This document shows, one piece after another, positions 46,018 through 54,691 of a stretch of DNA of 64,000 nucleotides (positions are counted from its first letter, which is position 1; every line of letters starts with the position of its first letter). This stretch comes from Chitinophaga caseinilytica. Its GTDB lineage: Bacteria; Bacteroidota; Bacteroidia; Chitinophagales; Chitinophagaceae. The stretch is taken from NCBI RefSeq assembly GCF_038396765.1, contig NZ_CP150096.1:2463001-2527000 (forward strand), given 5' to 3'. The notes beneath the pieces were generated by a model. That model was not told the DNA's origin, did not search any database, and saw only the letters and a list, made by a program, of their open reading frames with translations. The position numbers were made by a program, and so were the translations under genes.

Positions 46018-46941
46018 ATGAAGCAGATTGCGATTTTGACGATTTGGCTGGCCGCGGCAGGCGCAGCCTTTGCACAGGAAACAACGCCATCGCCGGAACG
46101 CATACGGGAAACGGTGAACTATCTCGCGTCCGACAAACTGAAAGGCCGTGGAACGGAAACGAAGGGAGGGGAGAAGGCTGCGGGATATGTGGAGAAGCAG
46201 TTCCGGCAGATCGGGCTGCTGCCCGCCGTGGGTGGACAATACTTCCAGCAATTCGTGTTCGCCCGCGGGAAGCATTACAACCTGCACAGCAAGAATGTGA
46301 TCGGGTACATAGATAACGGTGCCGCACGTACGGTGATCATCGGGGCGCATTACGACCATCTGGGGCATGGGGAGCTGTTTAACGGCCGCTATCCCAATGA
46401 GATACACAACGGGGCGGATGATAACGCTTCCGGCGTGGCGGGGCTCCTGGAACTGGCGCGGCATTATCAGCAAAATAACGTGAAAGAGCCGTTCAATTTC
46501 GTGTTCATCGCTTTCGGCGGTGAGGAATTGGGGCTGCACGGGTCGAAATATTACACGCGCTACCCGTTGGATTCGCTGAACAAGGTGCAGTTCATGTTGA
46601 ATATGGACATGATCGGGCGATACAATGCGCAGCGTGGCGTGGGGATCGGCGGATACGGTACCGCGAAGGAGTGGCCCGAGATTTTCAAGGGCGTGCAGGA
46701 TGGAGGGATCAAATTCTTCACCGATGGATCGGGGAAAGGCGGCAGCGATCACCACAGTTTCTATATAGCCGGGGTGCCGGTGTTGTTCCTGCATACCGGC
46801 GGGCACGACGATTATCACAAACCTACCGACGACGCGCCGAAAGTAGATGCGAATGCGGAGGCGGGGATATTGAAAATCGCGATCCAACTGATCGACAACG
46901 CCATGAAATTCGACCGGCTGACGTATGTGACGCAGGATTAA
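46018..46941 (+). CDS. M28-family secreted zinc aminopeptidase
   Basis: A 307-residue protein with signal peptide MKQIAILTIWLAAAGAAFA then Q. All co-catalytic zinc ligands of the M28 family can be seen: GAHYDHLG, GADDNASG, FGGEELG, NMDMIG and SDHHSF near the C-terminus with GHDDYHKPTDD. It is probably a periplasmic or outer-membrane-facing aminopeptidase. The start is the ATG directly before the signal peptide; the upstream open frame lies in yidC and its terminator. A -7 element (TACTTTTG, 46005-46012) ends only five bases before the ATG. Confidence 0.93.
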   Translation: MKQIAILTIWLAAAGAAFAQETTPSPERIRETVNYLASDKLKGRGTETKGGEKAAGYVEKQFRQIGLLPAVGGQYFQQFVFARGKHYNLHSKNVIGYIDNGAARTVIIGAHYDHLGHGELFNGRYPNEIHNGADDNASGVAGLLELARHYQQNNVKEPFNFVFIAFGGEELGLHGSKYYTRYPLDSLNKVQFMLNMDMIGRYNAQRGVGIGGYGTAKEWPEIFKGVQDGGIKFFTDGSGKGGSDHHSFYIAGVPVLFLHTGGHDDYHKPTDDAPKVDANAEAGILKIAIQLIDNAMKFDRLTYVTQD

Positions 46942-46965
46942 AAGAGGAAAAATATATTTCGATGG

Positions 46966-46998
46966 AAGTGCGCACCGCGGCCGGTGCGCACTTTTTTT
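46966..46998 (+). terminator. Intrinsic terminator of the M28 peptidase gene
   Basis: An 11-bp perfect stem AAGTGCGCACC / GGTGCGCACTT, six-base loop, then T-run. Confidence 0.8.
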
Positions 46999-47020
46999 AT
47001 GGGTAAATCCCGGTTTCACT

Positions 47021-47050
47021 GAGATATTCTTCGTTTTTCGGAGATATTCT
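47021..47050 (+). repeat. Tandem direct repeat, possible operator
   Basis: GAGATATTCT occurs at 47021-47030 and again at 47041-47050, a 20-base period (two helical turns). It lies just upstream of the -7 element for the next gene. Spacing of this kind is typical of LytTR-type regulator sites; the factor is unknown. Confidence 0.4.
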
Positions 47051-47085
47051 CGGAGTTTTTTGAAGGTGCTGGTCGTTGGCCCATC

Positions 47086-47093
47086 TAATTTTG
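47086..47093 (+). promoter_or_regulatory. -7 element for the gene at 47128
   Basis: TAATTTTG, a perfect match, 34 bases before the ATG. TTG at 47060-47062 is a possible -33 element with a rather long 23-base spacer. Confidence 0.45.
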
Positions 47094-47127
47094 TACTTCC
47101 AATACGATCACCCAAAAACGAATTGTT

Positions 47128-47517
47128 ATGTTAACGCCCATCGATTGGGAAAAGTTCCACAAAGTATTTTCCAGCTATCTGCGGTTGGAGCGTAGTGTAG
47201 TGCCGGGGTCGGACGAGCATCTGGACCTGTTGCTGCATATCGGCGACGATTTGCGGGAGATGACGCGGTTGACGGTAATGCTGGCGAACGGGATCGCGAG
47301 TGATTTTTTCCGGTTTACGGAGGAAATGGCGCGCGATACCTTGCAGGACATCTGGCCTTGTGTGCGCATGTCGAGGATCATATGCAGGGATATCCGGCGG
47401 TCGCCGTTGTTACGGTCCCTCGCGCCCGAAGCGGATGCTTTCGAGGAGGAGGTGCTTGGGCTGAGCGATGTGATTGGTGATATGATGCATTGTCATGGAG
47501 GCGTTTCGAAAAACTAA
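47128..47517 (+). CDS. Hypothetical protein, 129 residues
   Basis: A small, helical, mildly acidic protein (MLTPIDWEKFHKVFSSYLRL at the start; a DDLREMTRLTVMLANGIASD helix; DIWPCVRMSRIICRDIRRS; ending MMHCHGGVSKN). No signal peptide, membrane segment or recognised domain. It has its own promoter and a direct-repeat upstream, and lies 18 bases before the Panacea-domain gene, so it may be the first gene of that unit. Unknown function. Confidence 0.5.
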   Translation: MLTPIDWEKFHKVFSSYLRLERSVVPGSDEHLDLLLHIGDDLREMTRLTVMLANGIASDFFRFTEEMARDTLQDIWPCVRMSRIICRDIRRSPLLRSLAPEADAFEEEVLGLSDVIGDMMHCHGGVSKN

Positions 47518-47535
47518 ACCATTAAAATAGAAAAC

Positions 47536-48018
47536 ATGATGTACACTGCGAATCAAATTGCCAGTTGGTTTCTGGCGAGCCTGGAAACCAATTCGGGTGA
47601 TACAATATCGCCCATGAAATTGCAGAAGTTGATTTATTATTCACAGGCCTGGTACCTGGTTAAGTTTGATAAGCCGTTATTCAATGACAAGATCGAGGCC
47701 TGGATGCATGGCCCTACCATTCCTGCCGTTTATGAACGGTTCGATAATGCTTACAGGGATAGCATTCCATTCGAAAAGATGTTTAGCAAGGAACATCCCT
47801 ATAAAAAGCTTCCAATTGAATTGGATGATTTTTTGGAGGAGATATTTTTTAAGTATGGAGAACATTCTGCATGGTTTCTTGAAGCACTCTCCAAAAAGGA
47901 ATTGCCTTGGCGAATGGCAAGAAGGCATACTCCTTCCCTCATGCATTGCCACCAGGAAATTACACAGGAATCAATGAAGAATTATTATTCAAAATTACAA
48001 CATGAAGGAAAGCCGTAA
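47536..48018 (+). CDS. Panacea-domain (DUF4065, SocA-like) antitoxin-type protein
   Basis: A 160-residue protein. The signature TISPMKLQKLIYYSQAWYL (about 23-42), then FNDKIEAWMHGPTIPAVYERF, identifies the Panacea/DUF4065 domain. Such proteins act as antitoxins for a wide range of toxins encoded next to them. The stop overlaps the ATG of the following gene by 17 bases, the usual toxin-antitoxin layout. The partner gene is frameshifted here. Confidence 0.85.
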   Translation: MMYTANQIASWFLASLETNSGDTISPMKLQKLIYYSQAWYLVKFDKPLFNDKIEAWMHGPTIPAVYERFDNAYRDSIPFEKMFSKEHPYKKLPIELDDFLEEIFFKYGEHSAWFLEALSKKELPWRMARRHTPSLMHCHQEITQESMKNYYSKLQHEGKP

Positions 48019-48444
48019 AGGGCGATCTGTTGATTCATCCGTTGCAGTTAATCTTGATAGTCTTGTCCCGGAAGTGAAAACAGCCGCGTTACAGGGCGAT
48101 GGAATCAATATTTACGTCTCAATAACTTTTTTACAAAACAGGTTTGAGTGTTTTTCTGATTGGGGAAAACAGGAAATGAAGTGTTTCTGGCGGTTTATTC
48201 AAAAACTGAAAGGACGCAATTGGAAAGACCTGGTCCATTCGGGGGAGGAGCTCATAAATCGGGCTTGGGAATGACCAAGATTCACAGAAGCAGGTATCCT
48301 TTGAATGGGTATATTGAAGGGCTGGAAAAGGATTTGGACATTTTTGAGTTAAGGGTAGATGGTAAGCGGCGGATTCATGGATGTCGTGTAGGCAACATCT
48401 TCCACATCTGCTGGCTCGACCGCAATCACCGTATCTGTTCATAA
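48002..48444 (+). pseudogene. Frameshifted partner (probable toxin) of the Panacea protein
   Basis: Two overlapping frames together give one about 147-residue protein. The first runs from ATG 48002 (MKESRKGRSVDSS ... FWRFIQKLKGRNWKDLVHSG); the second, in the -1 frame, continues GAHKSGLGMTKIHRSRYPL and ends FHICWLDRNHRICS at 48444. They join at the GGGGG run at 48241-48245: one extra G restores a single frame (HSGGGAHKSG). The rejoined protein resembles compact RNase-like partners that I recall next to DUF4065 genes (FELRV, RVHG-like and WLDRNHRI segments), but no family name is certain. Causes: real inactivation, programmed slippage at the G-run, or a homopolymer error. Confidence 0.65.
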
Positions 48445-48476
48445 AAAAAGAGCGTGTATTGTTGGTACACGCTCTT
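48443..48476 (-). terminator. Intrinsic terminator of the PBP1A gene
   Basis: An 11-bp perfect stem (48448-48458 with 48466-48476); on the minus strand it is followed by a T-run. It overlaps the 3' end of the frameshifted gene. Confidence 0.75.
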
Positions 48477-48485
48477 GGATTATCG

Positions 48486-50930
48486 TTAGTTATTGGTTTT
48501 TGGTTTCGGAGGGAGCTGGGCTTTCGGTTGTTGACCTGCGGGTTGCGGCTCGTCGCGTTTCGGCGGTTTCGGCGTTTCCTTCGGGTCTTTCGGTTCTTTC
48601 TGTTCCTTTTGTTCTTTCGGAGTTTCCCTGGGCGCTTCCTTCGGTTGTTCTACGGGTTCGCCGTATGCGCCAACGTCGACGCTTTCATAATCACTTGCGC
48701 CACCGTTGCCTACATCTTCGGCTTCTGCGCCAGGTTGCACGTTGTTCTCGTAATTGAAATAGAGATCATTGCGCATATTCGGCGGGATGGGGAATTTAGA
48801 AGCCGGATCGATGCCGAGGGTTTTGTCTGCATACACTTTCTGCATGAAGAGGGCGAAGATGGGCAGGCCGGTGTTGGCGCCCTGGCCGAGTGCGGTGCTG
48901 CTGAAGCGGAGGTAGTTGTTGTCGCAACCCACCCATGCGCCTGCCAGCAGTTGCGGGGTGTAGCCCAGGAACCAGCCATCGGTGTTGTCGTTGGTGGTAC
49001 CGGTTTTACCCGCTACTTCGCCGGGAATATTGTATCGGAAGCGCAATCTCGCGCCCGTACCACCGGGAGCGGTAACGCCTTCCATCATTTTGACCATGGT
49101 GTACGAATCGATCTCGCTGATCACTTCCTTTTTCTCGGGAACATAAGTTTCGAGAATGTTGCCGAAGCGGTCTTCGATACGGGTGATGTAGATCGGTGTA
49201 GTGATCACGCCGCGGGCGGGGAACATCGTGTAGGCCCGGAGCATATCGAACAGGGAGATCGTGGAAACCCCCAATGCGATGGAGGGATACGGTTCGATCT
49301 TGGTGGATTGGAACCCGATCTTGTCGTTTGCGAAATTGGCGAATGCCTTGGCACCGAATTGCTTGATGAGGTAGGCGCTCACGAGGTTGAGCGATTTTGC
49401 CAGCGCGCCGGCCATGGAAATGGAGCCGCCCACGCTGCCTTCGGAGTTGCGGGTAAGCGTCCAGTTACCGATGGTCACGGGCTCGTTCGGCAGCATGGTG
49501 TTCGGGTTGAACCCGTTCATGAGCGCGAACAGGTAAAGGAACGGTTTGAACGTAGAGCCCACCTGGCGGGTGGTCTTGAATACGTGGTCGTTCTTGAAAT
49601 ACCGGAAATCCGGGCCGCCCACCCAAGCCTTGATCTCCCCGCTTTCCGGGTCCATGGCCATGAAACCGGATTGCAGGATGGCGCGGTGGTATTTGATGGA
49701 GTCGAGCGGTGTCATCACCGTGTCGATCTCGTTCTGGTCGGTGTTGGTATAGCTCCTCCAGCTGAAGGCTTTCATTTTAACAGGCGTATTGAAAGCCTTT
49801 TCGATCTCTTCGTCGGTGGCTTCTTCTTCCTTCATGCTGCGATACCGGTCGGTATCCTTGATGAAGTTCTGCAGGTCGCGGGAGGCGATGTTGCCTGTCC
49901 ACACTTTGCCGGATTTGATGTTGGCCTGTTGCTGGAAAGATTTCTGCAGGTCTTTCAGGTGGTGCGCCACCGCTTCTTCGGCATACAGTTGCATGCGGGG
50001 ATTGATGGTGGTGTAGATTTTGAGACCGTCGCGGTACAGGTTGTATTCCGTGCCGTCGGGTTTCTTGTGTTCCTTGCACCAGGCCTTCAGTTCGCTGCGC
50101 AGTACTTCGCGGAAGTAGGGAGCCAGGCCTTTGTTGTGGTCGAGCTTGTTGTAGCGGAGCACGATGGGCCGGCCTTTTGCTGCGGCACCGTCTGCGCTGG
50201 TAATATATCCTTCGCTCACCATGTTGTCGATCACCGTATTGCGGCGGTTGAGCGCCAGCACGGGATTACGGCGGGGATTGTATTGGGTGGAACCTTTCAG
50301 CATGCCCACCAGCGTGGCCGCTTCCTCGATGGAAAGCCTTGCGGGGTCTTTGCTGAAAAAGGTACGCGCACCGTTCTCGATACCGTACACATTATCGCCG
50401 AAAGCCACAGTGTTGAGGTACAGCGTGATGATCTCTTTTTTCGTAAGGTTACGCTCCAGCTTGATAGCGATTACCCATTCGGAAAGTTTCTGGAAAGAAC
50501 GCACCACCAGGTTGCGGGCACGGGTCTTGCCCTCGCCGTCCTGCTGCAGGTTCAGCGCCAGCTGTTGGGTGATGGTCGAGGAACCACGCTTTTTGCCGAT
50601 CAACAGGTAAAAAGGGATCGCCGCCGTTGCCTTGGCGTCGATGCCGGAGTGACTGTAAAAGTTACGGTCTTCCGTTGCCAGGAGGGCATTGAATACATTG
50701 GGGGAAATATCCTTGTAGTCTACGTTGGACCGGTCTACCTGGAGGTATTTACCCATGATGGTCCCGTCTTCCGCGATCACTTCAGAGGCGAGGGCCGTCC
50801 GCGGGTTTTCCAGTTCTTCCATGCTGGGCATATGTCCGATGATGCGGAGATTGATCAGCAGGAGGAGGATGAGGAATAAAGCCACCCCGCATCCGAAGGT
50901 CACCCATAATATTTTTACGGATTTTTTCAT
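48486..50930 (-). CDS. Penicillin-binding protein 1A, bifunctional transglycosylase/transpeptidase
   Basis: An 814-residue inner-membrane enzyme that polymerises and cross-links peptidoglycan. N-terminal anchor (about 7-30), glycosyltransferase 51 domain with catalytic Glu87 in LATEDRNFYSH and the RKxxE-like region, then a transpeptidase domain with the nucleophile in GSTFKPF (Ser459), SLN in AKSLNLVS, and KTG in AGKTGTTND. The C-terminal about 75 residues are a Pro/Lys/Glu-rich low-complexity tail (KEQKEQKEPKDPKETPKPPK), presumably periplasmic and unstructured. Downstream of porW on the same strand with a 101-base gap. Confidence 0.95.
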   Translation of the reverse strand: MKKSVKILWVTFGCGVALFLILLLLINLRIIGHMPSMEELENPRTALASEVIAEDGTIMGKYLQVDRSNVDYKDISPNVFNALLATEDRNFYSHSGIDAKATAAIPFYLLIGKKRGSSTITQQLALNLQQDGEGKTRARNLVVRSFQKLSEWVIAIKLERNLTKKEIITLYLNTVAFGDNVYGIENGARTFFSKDPARLSIEEAATLVGMLKGSTQYNPRRNPVLALNRRNTVIDNMVSEGYITSADGAAAKGRPIVLRYNKLDHNKGLAPYFREVLRSELKAWCKEHKKPDGTEYNLYRDGLKIYTTINPRMQLYAEEAVAHHLKDLQKSFQQQANIKSGKVWTGNIASRDLQNFIKDTDRYRSMKEEEATDEEIEKAFNTPVKMKAFSWRSYTNTDQNEIDTVMTPLDSIKYHRAILQSGFMAMDPESGEIKAWVGGPDFRYFKNDHVFKTTRQVGSTFKPFLYLFALMNGFNPNTMLPNEPVTIGNWTLTRNSEGSVGGSISMAGALAKSLNLVSAYLIKQFGAKAFANFANDKIGFQSTKIEPYPSIALGVSTISLFDMLRAYTMFPARGVITTPIYITRIEDRFGNILETYVPEKKEVISEIDSYTMVKMMEGVTAPGGTGARLRFRYNIPGEVAGKTGTTNDNTDGWFLGYTPQLLAGAWVGCDNNYLRFSSTALGQGANTGLPIFALFMQKVYADKTLGIDPASKFPIPPNMRNDLYFNYENNVQPGAEAEDVGNGGASDYESVDVGAYGEPVEQPKEAPRETPKEQKEQKEPKDPKETPKPPKRDEPQPAGQQPKAQLPPKPKTNN

Positions 50931-51031
50931 ATGTTAAAAAGTGTGAAACAGTCTGTTTAGTGCAATATTATGCTTTTTCCCCTGCGTTTCATAGGCCGGG
51001 CGGCATAGCATACTTGTTTGTCTTGCAAATA

Positions 51032-54000
51032 TTATTCCGTTATGTAGTTGTTCCCGAAGAATTTGCGATAGCCTTCCAGGTCTTTGGTATTATTTAACAG
51101 GATGAAGTTTTCGCGGGAAATGATGAACAGGCGGTAGTCGGTAGGACGGATCCGCGGAATGATCGTTTCACTCGCCACCCGGCTCACTTCATCGAAATAC
51201 GTAAGTGCCTTGTTTTCATCGGGGAACAGCCGCACGATCACCATGATCTCATTCGGCGTCAGTGCGTACATGCTTGTTTGCAGCTGTTCGGAAGCGTGTT
51301 TCTCACTGTTGTATTTGGAGAACTGGGCCACGGCTTCGTCGATCAGCACTTTCGACACCCGGTCGAAATGGATCACCACAAAGTGCGGAATGGCTGTCTT
51401 TTCGTCGCCCAGCTGGTACGGTGTAACCGGTTTAGGCGGCGGCGGAGGCGGAACGTTGGCCGCAGCTGCTACGGAATCGGCTTTGGCCTTCAATGCCAGG
51501 GAATCCGGCAGGTTGGGCGCAGGCGTCTGCCAGGGATAGCGGATGCGGATGTTTTCGTCTACTTGTGCCGTGCTGCTGCTGTCCCGCTGGATTTCCAGCT
51601 GGGTCAGGTAGTCGGTCACCTGCTGGCGGCGCTCCAATGCCTCCTGGATGGCCTTGGCCTGGTTCAGGATACCCTCTTCGCCGGGATATTTCGTGATCAC
51701 AGACGCGATGGCGGCTTTGCCTTCGTCTTCCGGCCGGGTCTTGATGATCGCCATGGCTTCCAGAAGGTCGAATTTGGCCTGAACGGGACTGAATCCTACC
51801 GTGGAGTCGGAGAATTTACGGAGCACGAACACCGTGTCGTAATTCCCCTGGCGGAACGCGTTGTAAGCGGATTCATAAATGTTTTCGGCGGCTTTGTTCT
51901 TTTCCTTGTCCTGGGGGCTGAGCGCGCCGTAGGTGAGGATGCTGGCGTATTGGGTCCCCGGGAACTGCGTGAGCACCTGGTTCTTGTACTTGGCTGCCAG
52001 TTCGTTGTGGTTCAGTTTGTTATGCCAGGCGTACAGGCTGTACAGCACTTCCACCTTGCGGGGATGTTCCGGGAAGCGGGACAGGAGCGTATCGTAAGTG
52101 AGGATGCCCTCGCGGGTATCATCGAGTTTGTCGTTATAGAGCTTGCCGAGGTCGAAATATGCTTCCTGCTGGCGCCCGCGCGATGCTTCCAGTTTCTCGG
52201 GCGTATCGGGTAACTGGTTGGCCAGCAGGGAGACGTTGATACTGTCTGCCGGCAGATCGGCGATCGACGGGGCGGCATTATTCCCCTCATTCACCTCCGG
52301 TTGCGGAGGCGTCGGGGCGTTGTTATTGGCGAGCAGGGCGCCGGATTGCTGGCTGCGGCGCCAGTTATCGCCCAGGGCGCGGTTGCCCCAGCGCCTGCGG
52401 AATTCGCTGAAGCCGGTCGACTTATTGCTCTGGTTATAGAAATACCATTCGCCGCCTTCGTTGGCGGGCCCGAATGATGGATTGTTGTAGTTGTTGTTGG
52501 CCGTGAAGGAGGGAGGCGCCTGTGCGGTACCGTTTCCGCCTTTTTTGCCGCCTTCGGTTGGTGGCGGGTTTTTCGCCGCTTTGAGGGCAGCTACCTGTTT
52601 GGCCAGCAGGGTATCGCGCATCGCGGGAGGCAGACTGGCGATTTGTTGCAGGCTGTCTTCGTCGCGGATGGTTTGCACTTTTTCGGCCACGGCGCCCAGG
52701 GTTTCCTTGCGGGCGTTCACGAGTTCCGCATCATGGAAATCCGGGCCCATGATAGACGCGGTGCTGTCGTAATACCGCTGTGCATTGCGGTAATCTTTCC
52801 GGAAATAGTAAATATCCGCCATGCCCTTGAACGTCAGTGTTTTCTGGAGCATGTTGGCGCTTTCAACCCGCAGTGATTTGTTCAGAAAATCGATCGCACG
52901 TTCCGGATCTTCATTGGCGCACAGCGATGCCATGTTGTAATAGATCGCGTCGCGGAAGGGGATAAAACGTTCTTTGCGCAGCATGCTTTGCAGTGCGGCG
53001 ATGCTTTCTTCCAGGCTGCCGCCGTTCACTTTGGTATTGGCTTTGGCGATCTGGACGCGGGCGTTGAAATCGATGGTGGCGTCCGATTTGGCGGCGATCA
53101 CTTCGCGGAAAGCCGTCATGGCCGAATCGTATTTGTTCTGCGAAACGTACAGCTGGCCCAGGATGTAGTACATCCGCGCCTTCTGGTCGCGGCCGCTGTG
53201 GCCTTTTTTCAGCGCCAAGCGCAGCGGTTCTATCGTTTCGGCGTATTGTCCCTGTTTATAGAATTTCCAGGCCTGGAGCTCGGCGAGCTGGCCGTCGAGG
53301 CGGCGGGGGAAATAGGGATCGGTTTCGAGGATATTGAGGAGCGACTGGGCTTCGTCGTGCTTGTTCTGTTCTATGAGCGTGCGCGCCTGCCAGAGGAAAG
53401 CGTCGTTACGGGCACTGGTATGCCGGAATTGCCGGGCGTACCAGGTCTTTTCCTTTTCGCGGCTGGAGATAGACAGGAGGTCGTTCTGGCTGCTGCCCAC
53501 CACGGCGTTGTAATCCGATTTCTTTTTCGGGGCGAATGTGGTGTTGATGAACTGGAAAGTATTGGCGGCGGCTTCCCATTCGCCTTTGTAATAATATGCC
53601 TTCCCGATGAGCAGGTAACTGTCGTCTATCCAACGCCCGCGCGGGTCGTGGATCTGGACGGCTACCGAGGCTTTCTGGACCACGGAGTCCAGCTCGTTGA
53701 CATCGAGGTTGAGCTTGTCGACGGTGAAGGGGTAGAAGGGCAGGTAAACGTTGTAATTGTCCTGCCGCTGCTTGTTGATACCGGTCAGTACCTTTTCCAG
53801 CTTGAGTTTGGCGTGGTAATAGTAGTTATACCGGGTCACGGTGTTTTGCACCACCCTGCGGGTGAAGGAATATGGTTTTGAGGCCATCTTTTCTGACGGG
53901 GGGCGCCGGTCTTCCACCTTAAGGGGCTTCTCGGGCCTGGCCGGGGGCTGATTGGCAGGTTTATCCTGCCCTAAAACCGTTGCGGTTGCGGCGAAAAAGA

Positions 54001-54052
54001 ACATTCCTCCCACCACACCGGCACGTAATAGAGATATATTAGAACAATGCAT
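51032..54052 (-). CDS. porW: Type IX secretion/gliding lipoprotein-like protein PorW/SprE
   Basis: A 1006-residue TPR protein of the type IX secretion system. N-terminal hydrophobic segment (GVVGGMFFFAATATVLGQ) acts as export signal; TPR-like repeats fill about 120-440; a low-complexity linker (about 490-530) precedes the hallmark EWYFYNQSNKSTGFSEFRRR and WGNRALGDNWRRS (about 545-580), then further TPRs and a C-terminal PorW domain (HFVVIHFDRVSKV ... GYRKFFGNNYITE). PorW is needed for T9SS secretion and is placed between the core PorKLMN and PorV shuttle by current models. A long proline run (PPPPPPKP) lies near residue 860. Confidence 0.88.
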   Translation of the reverse strand: MHCSNISLLRAGVVGGMFFFAATATVLGQDKPANQPPARPEKPLKVEDRRPPSEKMASKPYSFTRRVVQNTVTRYNYYYHAKLKLEKVLTGINKQRQDNYNVYLPFYPFTVDKLNLDVNELDSVVQKASVAVQIHDPRGRWIDDSYLLIGKAYYYKGEWEAAANTFQFINTTFAPKKKSDYNAVVGSSQNDLLSISSREKEKTWYARQFRHTSARNDAFLWQARTLIEQNKHDEAQSLLNILETDPYFPRRLDGQLAELQAWKFYKQGQYAETIEPLRLALKKGHSGRDQKARMYYILGQLYVSQNKYDSAMTAFREVIAAKSDATIDFNARVQIAKANTKVNGGSLEESIAALQSMLRKERFIPFRDAIYYNMASLCANEDPERAIDFLNKSLRVESANMLQKTLTFKGMADIYYFRKDYRNAQRYYDSTASIMGPDFHDAELVNARKETLGAVAEKVQTIRDEDSLQQIASLPPAMRDTLLAKQVAALKAAKNPPPTEGGKKGGNGTAQAPPSFTANNNYNNPSFGPANEGGEWYFYNQSNKSTGFSEFRRRWGNRALGDNWRRSQQSGALLANNNAPTPPQPEVNEGNNAAPSIADLPADSINVSLLANQLPDTPEKLEASRGRQQEAYFDLGKLYNDKLDDTREGILTYDTLLSRFPEHPRKVEVLYSLYAWHNKLNHNELAAKYKNQVLTQFPGTQYASILTYGALSPQDKEKNKAAENIYESAYNAFRQGNYDTVFVLRKFSDSTVGFSPVQAKFDLLEAMAIIKTRPEDEGKAAIASVITKYPGEEGILNQAKAIQEALERRQQVTDYLTQLEIQRDSSSTAQVDENIRIRYPWQTPAPNLPDSLALKAKADSVAAAANVPPPPPPKPVTPYQLGDEKTAIPHFVVIHFDRVSKVLIDEAVAQFSKYNSEKHASEQLQTSMYALTPNEIMVIVRLFPDENKALTYFDEVSRVASETIIPRIRPTDYRLFIISRENFILLNNTKDLEGYRKFFGNNYITE

Positions 54053-54242
54053 GTAAAGCCAGGTCGGTAATAACTTCTTTATTAACTTTTATTTGGGAAA
54101 AAATATTTTAAAGATAGGATAATTTTTTTCGGACTGCGCGTATTAGGGCTAACTTGGGGCAAATCCGGAATCGTATTTACAAATTATGAATTTTTGATGG
54201 ATATTTCGGTAAAAACTTCAATCTTTACATTTTTGCAGAAAT

Positions 54243-54638
54243 ATGGCTACTGAAGACAAAAATAAGGGCAGAAGCCTCGACCGGTTGAACCATAAATACC
54301 GGTTGGTGATCATGAACGACGATACCTATGAGGAGGTGACCGCCTTCCGCCTGTCGCGCATGAGCGTATACGTAGCGCTCAGCACCCTGTTCGTGCTGCT
54401 GGTGGCCATCACGGTGGCAACGGTGGTGTTTACGCCCCTGCGGTATTACATCCCCGGATACGGCGATCTCAAGCAGCGAAAGGAGTTCCTGCAGCTGAAA
54501 ATGCGGACGGATTCCCTGGAACGCGCGATCTCCACCCGCGACCGCTACCTGCAGAACCTGAAGAACGTCATCGGCGGCAACATCCAGCTCGATACCAATA
54601 TGCTGAAAGTCCCGAAAGTCGAAAACAGTACTTATTAA
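54243..54638 (+). CDS. Membrane-anchored coiled-coil protein (M23 peptidase N-region without peptidase)
   Basis: A 131-residue protein: basic cytoplasmic N-terminus (LDRLNHKYRLVIMNDDTYEE), one membrane helix (about 42-64, VALSTLFVLLVAITVATVVF), then a coiled coil (LKQRKEFLQLKMRTDSLERAI). This is the N-terminal arrangement of the M23 peptidases that accompany bactofilins in this phylum, but the peptidase domain is absent. It is followed closely by the bactofilin gene, so a scaffold or anchor role in envelope shape is likely but inferred. Confidence 0.7.
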   Translation: MATEDKNKGRSLDRLNHKYRLVIMNDDTYEEVTAFRLSRMSVYVALSTLFVLLVAITVATVVFTPLRYYIPGYGDLKQRKEFLQLKMRTDSLERAISTRDRYLQNLKNVIGGNIQLDTNMLKVPKVENSTY

Positions 54639-54691
54639 ATATTTTTTCACTATCTTACACCATCTTTATTAAAAGAAAAACCTTCTGACCT

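Noticed and set aside
48381..50879. An 832-codon plus-strand open frame opposite PBP1A
   Set aside because: The minus strand encodes a complete PBP1A with all catalytic motifs; the opposite frame is compositional.
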